Notes under the pieces: model-generated | What the model was told of the DNA's origin: nothing | Database searches by the model: none | What the model saw: only the letters and a program-made list of their open reading frames with translations | Part shown: positions 48,934 through 60,059 of the stretch, in pieces | Layout of the letters: every line of letters begins with the position of its first letter | Position numbering within the stretch: position 1 is the first letter of the stretch | Program-made: the position numbers and the translations under genes | Source: Distichodus sexfasciatus | Lineage: Eukaryota > Chordata > Actinopteri > Characiformes > Distichodontidae | Assembly (NCBI GenBank): GCA_032718565.1 | Contig: JAVGVS010000673.1 | Coordinates: 69,501-133,500, forward strand | DNA length: 64,000 nucleotides | Direction: 5' to 3'

Positions 48934-51900
48934 CTACCAAGTGAAGTTATTGTGCATCTGGAATTTTTTACAAAAGACCCTTGTGGATTGCTTGTAAGGC
49001 ATGGCATTACTAAAGGAAAAAATAAAAATCATTGTTTACATATTTCACAAAGTCAGTGTTTTTTTATCTGAATTGTCTGAATCTGAATTTTGTCACAAAC
49101 ACAGAACAATGGACTTTATTTACTTTATATACTTATATACTTTATTTATTTATATACTTTATATTTTATTTCCCCATGTAAATGTCAAGGAACAATACGT
49201 TGAGAGACCTCAAAACACTGAAATAGTGTAGTCTGAGAAACTTTTACACAAGAATAGACTTCCAATACTGACAGAGGTGAAAGAAGAATATTTATGATAA
49301 TAACACAAAGCGATTCAGCTCTTGCTTCCAGATGGTGTGTTACCAGGTCTAGCTGAGGATGCCATTTAGTCTAGGTCTTTTCTAAACTTTTCTGTTAAAT
49401 AGTGTTTGTTATTCCAGTGTAAGCAAAATAAATAGACACCAAAGATGCTGTAATTTACTGTTCAACTTACATACATCATTATATGTTTTGCAATGATTAG
49501 ATCGCTAAAGCAAAAATATTCATCTTTTAATTATTTTACATCCACATGACTAAACTCTGCCTGCAGTTGGGGGTGGGAATCGAAAAGCGGTTGCAATTGA
49601 TCAGCTCCATCGAAATGGTTCACCTTCAACTTTATGGATTCTTCTGAACAAGTCTCTCATTTTCCAGCACCATGTTTTCCGGTTTTCCCTGAGTTTTTCG
49701 TTGCGGTACATTACGCCACACTCTCTGCGACTTGACCTTTAACCACGAGGAATCATGACACATAAATATTTTTTGCAGTGTAAACACACACGTTCACAGG
49801 GAAGCCCACCTGGCACTAACCTTATTTTTCTATATGGTACTAAGCCATAGAAGGTCTCTGCATAATAAAAACTCTGAATATGAATATGAGTGTGTTCATG
49901 TTCACAGTCTTGTGCAGACATCATTTTGAGAAAAAATGTGAACTACTTTTTTTGCACTCAAAAACTACTCAGGACAGCATGCATAGTTAGGGGTGAGATT
50001 GGGCAAATCTCGGGCTGACAAACTTAGAGTTATTTATCTTATTGATGGTACATTGAGTGCATGAATGTATTTTCTTCATGTTAAAAATGTTTAGTGTTTT
50101 ATTCTTATTTTGAGTTATCATAAATATGTTTATTGGAGACTTTAAGTAAATTGAAGTAGCCATGTTGTTTATATGTTCCTGTATATTCCCAAATTAACAA
50201 TAGATGGCAGCATTTGCACAATAATTGAGAGAATTTAAATATTAATAAAAATATTTTAACCTGTTAGAATGTATTTTCATAAGCATATAACTTATTAACC
50301 ATTTAACTAATTATTTATACAGCCCGTGTTCAAAAACCCCAGTGTATTAGTTTGGCCAACTTACTTTGACTTACTTTGTTTTTACTTTGTTATTATAGCA
50401 ACTTACCAGACAACTACACTACTATCTGTTAGGTCTCTAAAGTGTGAATAAAACAATTCAGTAAAAAAAAAACAGCAGATATTAAAAAATGGTCATGTTT
50501 GCAAATTTACCTGTTTCTGTACCATTTAAATCTCTTTCCATTTAAATCAATCTATCTTTGAACCAGGCTCGCATCTTAATATAATTTGGATTGTATAACT
50601 CGGTACAGTATGTGACACAAAATGAATTTTGAATAAAATTGTTGAAATGTGCATTATTACTTACAAGATTCAGCATTTACCAAGGGGACCATAAGCACCA
50701 GTGGAATTAAATACACACATAAAAAAGGAATTAAATACACATCCCATTTTCTACAGAAGGGATAGAAAAAAAATGAAATGTCAAAAAGGTCAATACAATA
50801 ATATTTTACTCTTACTGGGTATGGGGGGAAAGGTGTTATTTTAGTGATCTCAAAAGTGCTGGAACCCTATTGTTTTTGTTCAGATTTTTTTAAGGGGTCC
50901 AAGCACAAAATGCTGGAACCTATTGCTTTTTTGTTAGGTAGTACTTTCTCCCGCTACTCAGGCAAGCGACGACAGCCAAATTGGCCAATAGGTGCCTATT
51001 TATTTATTGATTTATTTTTATAGAAACGAGGCCACAATGAAAGATAATGAAATGACATTTAACTCATCTGTGTAGAAGTGTTTTGCAAGTTCAATCAAAT
51101 GAGCACTTTACTAACCATTAGGCTACCTGCCTACAATAAAACAGTCAGTTTGATTAACTGATCATTTTATTTCCTTATTACAACTACTAATGTACATACA
51201 ACGAAACAGAACAATGTACTAAATTCTTGTAGAAAAAACTACAATTTTAACATTTAATGTCCAGAAAGGTGTTCAAAAGAATCAGTTTAATTTAATCAAG
51301 TCTTTTCTAAATTTCTCTATAAAGTAGTTTTGGCCTTTTTTGACTCCAATTTTTATGTTATTCTAGTGTAAGCAAAATAAAGTCACAAACGATTTTGTCT
51401 CTACAACCAAACCAAATAAGTTCTTCTTTCAAAATCATGTTTTGTTTTGCAAAGATAAACTTAAAATACATAAATATTGATAACTAAAATAGGGTTTTCT
51501 ATAAGTTTTCAATTAGCCTGCTGTGAAAGCTCTGATTCACTTCAGCGTATAAGAACTGTTTTCGAATTAATCTGAACTCATTATACCTTAGAAGCTAGTG
51601 TTCACTAGACAGCTTAGTTAGAAGACATGCAGAATGAAAGAAAAAAAAGAAAGTGAAACTTGAGTTTTATAAAACAACTTCCTGTTCTGGCAGCCAAAAA
51701 CCACATGTCACAAAAGGTACAGTATGTAAATCAGACAAAGTGAGATACAAAAAAGACAAAACAAACAACAAAAAAACATTAAGTGGGATGCAAAACACAC
51801 AAAACAATCATAAAATCTAAGCCGTTTTGGGTAGACAAATTTTTACAGAATGTGTTTTTGTTTAACTAATTCATTTCACGCTTAACCTGCCAAATTTATC

Positions 51901-52074
51901 ACTTTCTGGAAAAGTTTTTCTTGTCCTGGGTAAATTCAGAACAAATAATATGTCGGTGAGTCTGCTATTACTGTTAACTATGAAGTTAGATCATTACCAC
52001 AGGATGTTAGTATTAGAAAAGTAACATTTCTTCTCACACAAAAAAAATTGAATTCAATTTTTGAAATAAAACCT

Positions 52075-52086
52075 TTTATTTTTATT
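52075..52086 (-). terminator. Tandem polyadenylation signals
   Basis: Two AATAAA hexamers on the minus strand (52086-52081 and 52080-52075) start 14 nt after the stop codon of the candidate last exon. Copy A keeps an equivalent A-rich signal near 22095-22110. Confidence 0.4.
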
Positions 52087-52099
52087 ACTGAAACTACAG

Positions 52100-52209
52100 C
52101 TATTTGCAAAAGCTTGATGCACAAATGAAAGTGTCAATCAAGTAAATCAGAAGCTTAACAGAAAACAACAAATATTTCAGCCACTTCACTGGAGGCTCTG
52201 GTTTTCCAT
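52100..52209 (-). CDS. Candidate last exon of a V-type receptor
   Basis: The acceptor TTTTGTATTTCAG is followed by a 110-nt open segment in phase 1 that begins GKPEPPVKW. It runs through a hydrophobic stretch, YLLFSVKLLIYLIDTFI, and ends SSFCK-stop, followed at once by AATAAA. The V exons at 56724 and 59332 end in phase 1 (TCT G|GT), so joining would give LKIS-DGKPEPPV without a frame break. The hydrophobic part contains Lys and Asp, as in receptors that pair with signalling adaptors, but it is short and could equally be non-membrane. An L2-like LINE at 52830-53980 lies in the presumed intron. Host identity is inferred only from phase, position and the copy A counterpart. Confidence 0.4.
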
Positions 52210-52601
52210 CTGAAATACAAAATGGAAATAATTAATGGGTCTCATGAATAATATTTCAGCTCAAAGCTGTATTAGATACATTACATTAGATAAATGTTGT
52301 TATAATGTACATTATAAATGTCATCTTTGCACAATCAAGAAGTCATAAAAGAAGTCAGAGATTTATGTACATATACAGTCATTTTTTTGCAGCCATAATG
52401 TATATATTATTATGCAAACAAATAACTTTGATTTTTCAGTCATTATTTCTGTCATGTCCTCCATCTCTGGCACCTGTTCATCCTCTACTAATATATTAAC
52501 CCTGTACACCTCTGTCCTTTCTTTTATCCATTATTTCATCCCTCCATCCTCCCATTGACTCCCATTCATTTTAAACAAAACCACTGCTCATACCTTCATA
52601 C

Positions 52602-52808
52602 CAATGCTTATGATGATAATGCTAACTATTTTAGTGTTAACGATGCTAACGCTAACTATGCTAATGCTAGCGATGCTAATGCTAACTTTTTACTGCTAAA
52701 GATGCTAATTCTAACTATTTTAATGCTAACCATGCTAAAACCAATGATGCTAATGCCAATGATGCTAATGCTAACTTTTTAAAGCTGACGATGCTAATGC
52801 CAAAGATG
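52602..52808 (+). repeat. GCTAAC/GCTAAT-rich degenerate microsatellite
   Basis: Counterpart of 22513-22650. Loose repeats of GATGCTAATGCTAAC with interruptions AACTTTTTA at intervals. Confidence 0.8.
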
Positions 52809-52829
52809 CATTACGCATATATACATTCA

Positions 52830-53980
52830 ATGTTCAATGTTTGCGCAAATAAGTAGCGGCAGTCCAAAAATTGTGCAAATGTTATAGCAATGTTGTAGCA
52901 ACAGTAATTTGAGGAGGATTACTATTTTAATCGTCTGGCATTAATTGTATGCCAGATCAGCAGCAGTTTGGAGTGATATTGTACAGTTTCTAAACATAAA
53001 AATTATTCTTAAACATCTTTCTGGAGACAGTTTCAGTGCAATATGAATGAGACTGTCCATGTAGCAGCTTGTGCATCACAGCGACAGTGATGTGTTAAGT
53101 GCAGAGTCAGTTCACAGTCCGGGTGTGTGTGGTGGGGAGTGTGAGGACAGGAAGTGTGTTCAAGAGTCTGATGGCTTGTGGAAAAAAGCTATCACACATT
53201 CTGGTGGTTTGAGTCCTGATGCTGCAATAGTGTCTGTCAGATGGGAGGAGTGTAAAGAGTCCATGTGAAGGATGTGAGGGATCGAGCATGATGCAGGAGG
53301 CCCTTCTGATGCAGCATTTGTAAAAGATAACCTCCGATGATGTTGCCAGCTGCTTTAACAATCCTTTGTAGGCGCCTGTGATCAGCAACAGTGCTGTTAC
53401 CAAACCGGACGGAGATGCAGCTGGTCAGGACGCTTTCTATGGTACCCCTGTAGAACATGGTGGGGGTAGGAGGGGGGAGGTTGGCTCGCTTCAGCCATCT
53501 CAGGAAATGGAGACGCTGCTGGGCCTTTTTGGTGATGGAGGTGGTGTTGGTGGTCCAGTTAAGGTCGTCTGAGATGTGAACTCCCAGGAACTTGGTGTTT
53601 TTTACAGTCTCAACTGTGAAGTTGACGATCATTTCTGTGGTTTTGGCAACATTCAGTGACAGGTTTTTCTCAATGCACCAGGCAGCCAGCTGCTGAACGC
53701 TCTGTACACCAACTCATGGTTGTTACTGATGAGCCCCACCATGCTCGTGTTGTAGATTAATTTGATGATGTGGTTTGAGCTGTGCAGGGTGGTGCAGTTG
53801 TGGGTCAGGAGTATGAACAGAAGTGGACTGAGAACACAGCCCTGAGGAGTTCCTGTGCTCAGTCTGATGGTGCTGGAAATGTTGTCGCCAATTCGGATGG
53901 ACTGAGGCCTCTCTAACAGGACATCCAGTATCCAGTTGCAGAGTGAGGTGCTCTGTCCCACTCGCTCAGTTTCACACACA
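52830..53980 (-). pseudogene. L2/CR1-like LINE, 3' part, broken
   Basis: On the minus strand from 53979, the frame gives STGTPQGCVLSPLLFILLTH (reverse-transcriptase motif before the active site), then SNHIIKLIYNTSMVGLI, where the FADDT catalytic box should be but is mutated (IYNTS). After a frameshift, 53632-53237 gives FLGVHISDDLNWTTNTTSIT, QRLHFLRWLKRANL and FYRGTIESVLTSCI. Next comes the conserved tail HPSHGLFTLLPSDRHY. The order fits L2/CR1-clade elements. The element is dead: broken frames, lost catalytic Asp pair, 5' truncated near 53980. Confidence 0.85.
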
Positions 53981-54839
53981 GTCTTTGGGGAATGATGTGT
54001 TGAATGCTGAACTAAAGTCTATGAAGAGCAATCTAACATATGGTCGAAGTGTGAGAGGGAAAGTTGAAGTGCAGTGGATATGGCATTCTTAGTTGACCTG
54101 TTTGTGCGATAAGCAAACTGCAGCAGGTCCAGTGATTATGAAAAAAAAAAAACTTTTTCTGTTCTTTGGACATCCATATGTACTGCCTCCACCCACACTG
54201 TAAGAAAATGTATAATCTGAGAGGTATTTTTCATTGCTACTATTTACGTAAAATAGTTGATGTTTGCCCTTAAAAAAACAAAAAGTGAAAAAGTGAATGA
54301 TTATTTATCATTGTGAACACACCACAGCACAGCACCAGTGCACAGTGCCCTCTGCATTTGTTTGCAGTAGGGTTGCTGAAAACTTTGAAGTGTGCCAGAA
54401 TATGTTGTCACTAGTTTCCCATTGTCAGTCATTAGTGGCAAACCTGTGGCAATGTTGTGGCACAAGTGGCAAATGTATTTGCCAATGATTTGCGAACATT
54501 TGGTGACAAATTTGCCAGGTGCAAAAGTTTTCCACAAAGTTTGCTAGAAGTCCTCCTCAGATTTGCAAAAAACTTTATTTGCATGTGTCTGTAATGGCAG
54601 GCGGGTGAACATAAACGCATAGTCGACAAAACCAGGTAGCAGGCACAGGATCCGATTGAGAAAAAAATTAGAGTTTATTCGAGCAAAGGTCAAAACCAGA
54701 AAATACAGTCTGTGGAGCAAACAAGTCCTGTGACAGTGACCTTGTCTTATTTGTCTGAACATAAAGCAGTACAATGTATTCTTTGCCCAGCATGTCTAGC
54801 ATTTTACCTTTTAGGCTTAATGAAAACGTTGTTTGTACA
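53981..54839. other. Spacer with a partial dispersed repeat
   Basis: Position 53981-54130 may be further LINE sequence (AATGATGTGTTGAATGCTGA, in the usual place upstream of the PQG motif). Position 54283-54370 is part of the repeat also seen at 1392. A segment of about 120 bases before 54850 is duplicated at 55470-55590. No exon is supported. Confidence 0.45.
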
Positions 54840-55144
54840 GACAGAGACATTCAGATTGATTCCGTTGCTCAAGATCCCTCTCAGTACTCCATCAACCAGG
54901 CAGGATGCAGTGCAAATTGGCCTTTCTGTGTCACTGATTCTAAGATTGCTGAGCGTCATGGAACTGGAAACATTTTTAGGAACAATTTTAACTCTGTGTT
55001 GATATCTATCTGCAGAAGAAACCTCTTTTGTCTTTTCAGAGTCATTTGGGTTAATAATGACCCATGATGTTTTGCATCTCTTAAGATATATATATTGTTT
55101 TTACCCCAAAGGCTAATGAGTAGGAAGAAGAGTAAAGCTTTCAT
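54840..55144 (-). pseudogene. V-type immunoglobulin gene, internally deleted
   Basis: The leader exon is intact from 55144 (MKALLFFLLISLWG, donor GTAAAAAC). Within the intron, right after ATATATATCTTAAG, the sequence jumps to the middle of a V exon (RCKTSWVINP-like, here AAGAGATGCAAAACATCATG). Most of intron 1 and the 5' third of the V exon, including the first conserved Cys, are therefore gone. The 3' part still encodes a V-domain tail, but the J-like motif is changed (GILSNGINL) and the donor is lost. It cannot make a folded V domain. Confidence 0.85.
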
Positions 55145-55442
55145 CTTCTCACCTTCTCATTTCCTGTATAGAACATACAGATAACCACACGTTTGTTCGT
55201 GTAAATAGTACAAAGGTACAACGCCCACTGACACATTAAATTGGTGCTGGAGTGGAGTGTTACAATTATTTTGCCACTGTATAAAAAAAACACAAAATTG
55301 ACCTTAATTTGATTTCTAAACAATTCTCAGTTTAATTTGATCTAGTTTCATTCCTAATCTACATCCTAATCAAAACGTAGTTTTAGCATAGTGTTTGAGA
55401 AAATTATTCCCAGTTTGGTCTTAACTAGACTTTTTCCATACA
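55145..55442 (-). promoter_or_regulatory. Upstream region of V gene copies
   Basis: Sequence upstream of the leader ATG shared with 59876-59940 (CTTCTCACATTCTCATTTC motif) and, over a longer stretch, with 27036-27290. No certain TATA box was identified. It is called from conservation among copies only. Confidence 0.45.
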
Positions 55443-56723
55443 AACCTACACAACCTAATTTGCATGTGACAATAAGACCTTGTCCTATTTGTATGAATAT
55501 GAAGCCATGCAATATATTCTTTGGGTAGCAAGCAAATGGTAACTTTTAGGCTTAATGGAAAGCTTGTTTGTCCAAACAGAGACATTCAGTTAGCTAGCTT
55601 GCCTCCGAACTGTGCTAACTTTTGAGTTTGCACTAAACAGAGGATTATGACGGTGTTATTACACTAAAACAAAACAGGGTTAATGATAAATTATAACTCT
55701 TTGTTAGATAAAGTTGCTGGGATATTTTACAAAAAAGAAGAAGATGGAGAAACATGTAGAAGAGATTGCAAACACAGGAGAATCTCACCACAAGGTAACT
55801 AGTTCTTAAGGTTTCAAGGAAGCTTATGTTACATACATAGAAAAACTAGGTGAAAAACATATAATGAAAATGTTTTTCAGCTTATCCTCTGCAGGAATAA
55901 AGTGTTTTGGGGTTTGCGTAAAAGGTGAAGTATGTGAGATACATAATGGGGTGGGGGGTGAGGGGGGGCGAGGCATGAGTGTTAACCCTTGTTTAGCACC
56001 AGGGCTAGCACTAACCCTAACCCTAATTGAAAGTTTAAAATCTCACGCCTGCCAACTGGCCAAAGTTGGCAACCCTGACATCACTAACATGTAACCAGAG
56101 GCGGATCAAGGTGCACAGGGGCCCCTAGGCTATATTTTCAGTTGGCCCCATGCCCCGGGCTTATTGGAATGAATTGATATTTTTACTGGCAAATTGGGGC
56201 CCCCTAGCAGGATGGCATATATGGGGGCCCCTAGGCTTCAGCCATATCTAGACTATGCGTTAATCCGCTCCAGGATGTGACAATACTCTTATTGCGGGCA
56301 TGACACTTTGTGACAGAAATTTGAATTTGGAAGAACACAAGTCATTTGGCATTTACTCAATGTAGACGTGAATTAGACATTAATTCTTCTATTGCCGTGT
56401 TTATAATTAAAGAAACTATTAGGAGTTGATGCTTTTCTCAGCAGACGTGCCAGTTTCTACACAGCACCTACACTGCAATTTAAAGCGCTTGTAAACTATT
56501 GTTTGAAGATTCTTAAATTTACATTTCAAGCCTTATTTACAATAACATTCCCCTCCTGCTATTTTGATTAAAGTATTTGTGCTATTTAAATTTATATTTC
56601 ATGGGTCATTATTTTGCTACCAGAACCTATGTGATGTTAAAGCAGAGACAAGGCCACGGGGCAATATTCACTGCGTTGCACGGCCACAGGAAGTAGAAGC
56701 AGTTTTATATATAATATTATTAC
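55443..56723. other. Intergenic or intron sequence between V copies
   Basis: Position 56250-56640 is duplicated at 58845-59260, which shows that the two V exons arose by tandem duplication of a unit that includes their downstream flank. A G-rich palindromic patch with GGGGCCCCTAGGC-type motifs lies at 56110-56240. I found no transmembrane or constant-type exon here. Confidence 0.5.
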
Positions 56724-57074
56724 CAGATATTTTCAGAGTGGTTCCGTTGCCCAAGATCCCTTTCAGTACTCCATCAACCAGGCAGGATGCAGTGCAAATC
56801 AGCCTTTCAGCGTCACTGATTGTAAGATTGTCGAGCGTCATGGAACTGGAAACACTTTTAGGAACAATTTTGACTCTGTGTTGATATCTTTCTGCAGAAG
56901 AAACCTCTATTGTGTTTTCGGGGTCATTTGGGTTAATAGTGACCCATGATGTTTTGCATCTCTTAAGAGTTGATCCTTGAGAGCTGATGTTGCAATGAAG
57001 AACTGCTGAATCTCCAACTTTATATTGTTCCTGGTCTGTCCACTGCACAATCTGAATGGACTCACTTCCAGCAC
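56724..57074 (-). CDS. V-type immunoglobulin exon, leader missing
   Basis: A 351-nt exon bounded by acceptor TTCTAAG and donor CTG|GTAATA. It encodes a V-set-like domain: SIQIVQWTDQEQYKVGDSAV, first Cys in LHC, Trp in TSWV, second Cys in DAERLICTAS, and a J-like end, GNGTTLKIS. The usual Tyr of the YxC motif is Leu, and two further cysteines (KRC, ASC) suggest an extra disulphide. The domain type occurs in fish innate receptors such as NITRs, but I cannot name the family. The leader exon that should lie upstream is absent; a Tc1 element occupies that space, so this copy is probably not expressed as it stands. Confidence 0.75.
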
Positions 57075-57203
57075 CTTAGAATAGTGTACATTTTCAAATC
57101 AAACCATTAGTCCTTACATTTCAATTACATTGGGTACACACTGTAAACAATGAAACACTTAAACTAATAGAAAAAGAATACATGCAAACCAATTATATAT
57201 ATA

Positions 57204-58838
57204 CATGCTGTGAAAAAGTATTTGCCCCTTCCTGATTTCTTTTTTTTTTTTTGCATGTTTGTCACACATAAATGTTTCAGATTATCAAACAAATTTAAAT
57301 ATCAGACAAAGATAACCCAAATAAACACAAAATGCAGTTTTTAAGTGATGATTTTATTTATTAAGGAAAAAAAGTATCCAAACCTACATGGCCCTATGTG
57401 AAAAAGCAATTGCCCCCTAAATCTTGTAACTGGTTGTGCCACTATTAGCAGCAACAACTGCAATTAAGTGCTCGCGATAACTGGCAATGAGTCTTTCACA
57501 TTGCTGTGGAGGGATTTTGGCCCACTCTTCTTTGCAGAATTGTTTTAATTCAGCCATATTGGAGGGTTTCCGAGCATGAACCGCCTTTTTAAGGTCATGC
57601 CACAGCATCCCAATTGGACTCAGGTCCAGTCTTTGACTAGGCCACTCCAAAACCTTCATTTAGTTTTTTTAAGCCATCCAGAGGTGGACTTGCTGGTGTG
57701 TTTTGGATTATTGTCCTGCTGCAGAACTCAAGTGTGCTTCAGCCTGAGGTCACAAACTGATGGCCGCATATTCTCCTTCAGGATTTTTTGGTAGAGAGCA
57801 GAATTCATGGTTCCGTCAATCACAACAAGTCATCCAGGTCCTGAAGCAGCAAAGCAGCCCAAGACTATCACACTACCACCACCATGTTTGACTGTTGGCA
57901 TGATGTTCTTTTTCTGAAATGCTGTGTTACTTTTACGCCAGATGTAACGGGACGCACACCAGCCAAAAAGTTCAACTTTTCTTTTGTCAGTCCACAGAAT
58001 ATTGTCCCAAAAGACTTGGGGATCATCAAGGTGTTTTTTTGGCAAAAGTGAGACCAGCCTTTATATTCTTTTTGGTGAGCAGTGGTTTTCACCTTGGAAC
58101 TCTGCCATGCATGCCATTTTTACCCAGTCTCTTTCTCATGGTTGAGTCATGAACACTGACGTTAACTTAGGCAAGTGAGGCCTGCAGTTTTTAGATGTTG
58201 TTCTAGGTTCTTTTGGGACCTCTTCGATGAGTCGTCGCTGCGCTCTTGGGGTCATTTTTATAGGCCAGTCACTCCTAGGAAGTTTCACCACTGTTCCATG
58301 TTTCCTCTAATTGTCAATAATGGCCCTCAACGTGGTTCGCTGGAGTCCCAAAGCTTTAGAAATGGATTTGTAACCTTTTCCAGAACAATTGATGTCAATT
58401 ACTTTGTTTCTCATCTGTTCCTGAATTTCTTTAGATCGCAGCATGATGTCTTCCTTTTTTGGGATATTTTGGGCTACTTTTTAAGTAATCTCTTGACTCA
58501 GCAGGTCTGGCAGTAATCAGGCCTGGGTGTGGCTGGTGAAATTGCACTCAGCTTTCCAAAAAATGTGATTAACCACAGTTACTTTATGATTTTACAAGGG
58601 CGGCAATTACTTTTTCACATAGGGCCATGTAGGTTTGGATAGTTTTTGTTCCTTAATAAATAAAATCATCACTTAAAAACTGCATTGTGCATTACTTTGC
58701 ATTTGCATTACAGCTGCATTACTCGGGTTATCTTTGTCTAATATTTACATTTATTTGATAATCTGAAACATTTAATTGTGACAAACATGCAAAAAAATGA
58801 GAAATCAGCAAGGGGGCAAATGCTTTTTCACAGCACTG
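57204..58838 (-). pseudogene. Tc1/mariner transposon, degraded
   Basis: The element spans 1635 bp between TA dinucleotides (57202-57203 and 58839-58840). Its long inverted repeats begin CATGCTGTGAAAAAGTATTT and end ATGCTTTTTCACAGCACTG. The minus strand encodes pieces of a Tc1 transposase in different frames: NIMPTVKHGGGSVIVLGCFA (58045-57830, around the second catalytic Asp region) and EWPSQRLDLSPIGMLWHDLK (57659-57417, carrying the D34D/E-type SPDLNPIE region as DLSPIG). Frameshifts and stops disable it. Confidence 0.9.
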
Positions 58839-59331
58839 TAGACTATGCGTTTATCTGCTCCAACATGTCACAATTCTCTTATTGCGGGCATGACACTTTG
58901 TGACAGTTTGTGACAGACATTTGAATTTGGAAGAACACAAGAGTCATTTGCCGTTTACTCGATGTAGATGTGAATTAGACGTTAATTCCTCTATTTCCAA
59001 TTTTATTTGTAATTAAAGAGACTATTAGGTGTCGATGCTGCTTTTCTCAGCAGATGTGCCAGTTTCTACACAACAACTGCACTGCAATTTAAAGCACTTG
59101 TAAACTATTGTTTGAAGATTCTTAAATTTACATTTCAAGCCTTTACAATAACAGTCCCCTGTTGCTATTTTGATTAAAAAATTTGTGCTATTTAAATTTA
59201 TATTTCATGGGTCATATTATTTTGCTACTAGAACTTATGTGATGTTAAAACAGAGACTAGGCAACAGGGTGATATTCAACGTGTTCCACGGCCACAGGAA
59301 GCAGAAGCAGTTTTATATGTAAAGATTTTAC

Positions 59332-59875
59332 CAGATATTTTCAGAGTGGTTCCGTTGCCCAAGATCCCTCTCAGTACTCCATCAACCAGACAGGACGCAG
59401 TGCAAATCAGCCTTTCTGTGTCACTGATTTTAAGATTGTCGAGCGTCATGGAACTGGAAACACTTTTAGGAACAATTTTGACTCTGTGTTGATATCTATC
59501 TGCAGAAGAAACCTCTATTGTCTTTTTGGGGTCATTTGGGTTAATAATGACCCATGACATTTTGCATCTCTTAAGAATTGATCCTTGAGAGTTGATGTTG
59601 CAATGAAGAACTGCTGAATCTCCAACTTTATATTGTTCCTGGTCTGTCCACTGCACAATCTGAACGGTCTCACATCCAGCACCTAAGTATAGCGCACATT
59701 TTCAAATCAAAATACTGTATTAGCCCTTACATTTCAATTACTTTGGGTACACACTATAAACAATGAAACACTTAAACTAATAAAAAATAAAACATGCAAT
59801 ATATGTGTATATATATGTATATATATTGTTTTTACCACAAAGACTAACGAGCAGGAGGATCAGCAAAGGTCTCAT
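59332..59875 (-). CDS. V-type immunoglobulin receptor, leader plus V exon
   Basis: Exon 1 (59875-59836, 40 nt) encodes MRPLLILLLVSLC and ends TGTG|GTAAAAAC. Exon 2 (59682-59332, 351 nt) follows acceptor TACTTAG in matching phase. The domain reads VQIVQWTDQEQYKVGDSAVL, Cys in LHC, Trp in MSWV, DTERLICTAS and GNGTTLKIS. It therefore has the Cys pair, core Trp and a J-like strand G of a V domain, plus a second Cys pair (KRC, ASC). It ends in phase 1 at donor CTG|GTAAAA. Later exons are not seen in the next 2 kb; the nearest phase-compatible exon is 52100-52209. The V exon differs from 56724-57074 at about 17 bases, mostly amino-acid changing. It is probably a membrane immune receptor of NITR-like type; the family is uncertain. 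Confidence 0.75.
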
Positions 59876-59944
59876 CTTCTCACATTCTCATTTCACACAT
59901 ATCACATACAAAAACCACACGTATGTACTTTTGACACATCACAT

Positions 59945-60017
59945 TGCGTCTCTTAAGAGTTGATCCTTGAGAGCTGATGTTGCAATGAAGAACTGCTCAA
60001 TCTCCAACTTTAAATTG
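59945..60017 (-). pseudogene. V-exon fragment
   Basis: About 70 bases match the first half of the V exon (CTTAAGAGTTGATCCTTGAG, then GCTGATGTTGCAATGAAGAA). Both ends are cut. It lies just upstream of the intact leader exon. Confidence 0.8.
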
Positions 60018-60059
60018 ATAAAAAGTTAAATTAAATTGTAACTTGTTACTGTCCATGTC

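Larger units (their letters stand above)
39736..50747 (-). pseudogene. Decayed copy B of the type I membrane receptor
   Basis: Three signs of decay are visible. First, exon 1 (50747-50665) has a duplicated ATGTGTGTATTTAATTCC-type segment that shifts the frame; the reading frame from the ATG ends at TGA just before the donor. Second, both ectodomain exons are absent, because the copy jumps from the equivalent of 16199 to that of about 18650. Third, the transmembrane exon (39777-39736) is 42 nt rather than 53, so its phase no longer fits, although it still reads IGLFIVIILVFVA. Exon 5 was not found. A chromovirus also sits in the remaining intron. Confidence 0.75.
39508..52800. repeat. Segmental duplication, copy B
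   Basis: This is the counterpart of 12845-22650 (blocks listed there). It is enlarged by a chromovirus at 43056-48933 and a solo LTR at 40611-41032. It is reduced by loss of the segment equivalent to 16200-18650. Stretches without gene or named transposon (41220-43050, 48939-50640, 51010-52070) are duplicated intron or intergenic sequence. Confidence 0.9.

Noticed and set aside
52555..52782. Repetitive ORF rich in Met, Leu, Asn and Ala
   Set aside because: Simple translation of the GCTAAC/GCTAAT microsatellite.
57576..58516. Plus-strand ORFs of 72-113 codons
   Set aside because: They are antisense shadows of the Tc1 transposase remnant.
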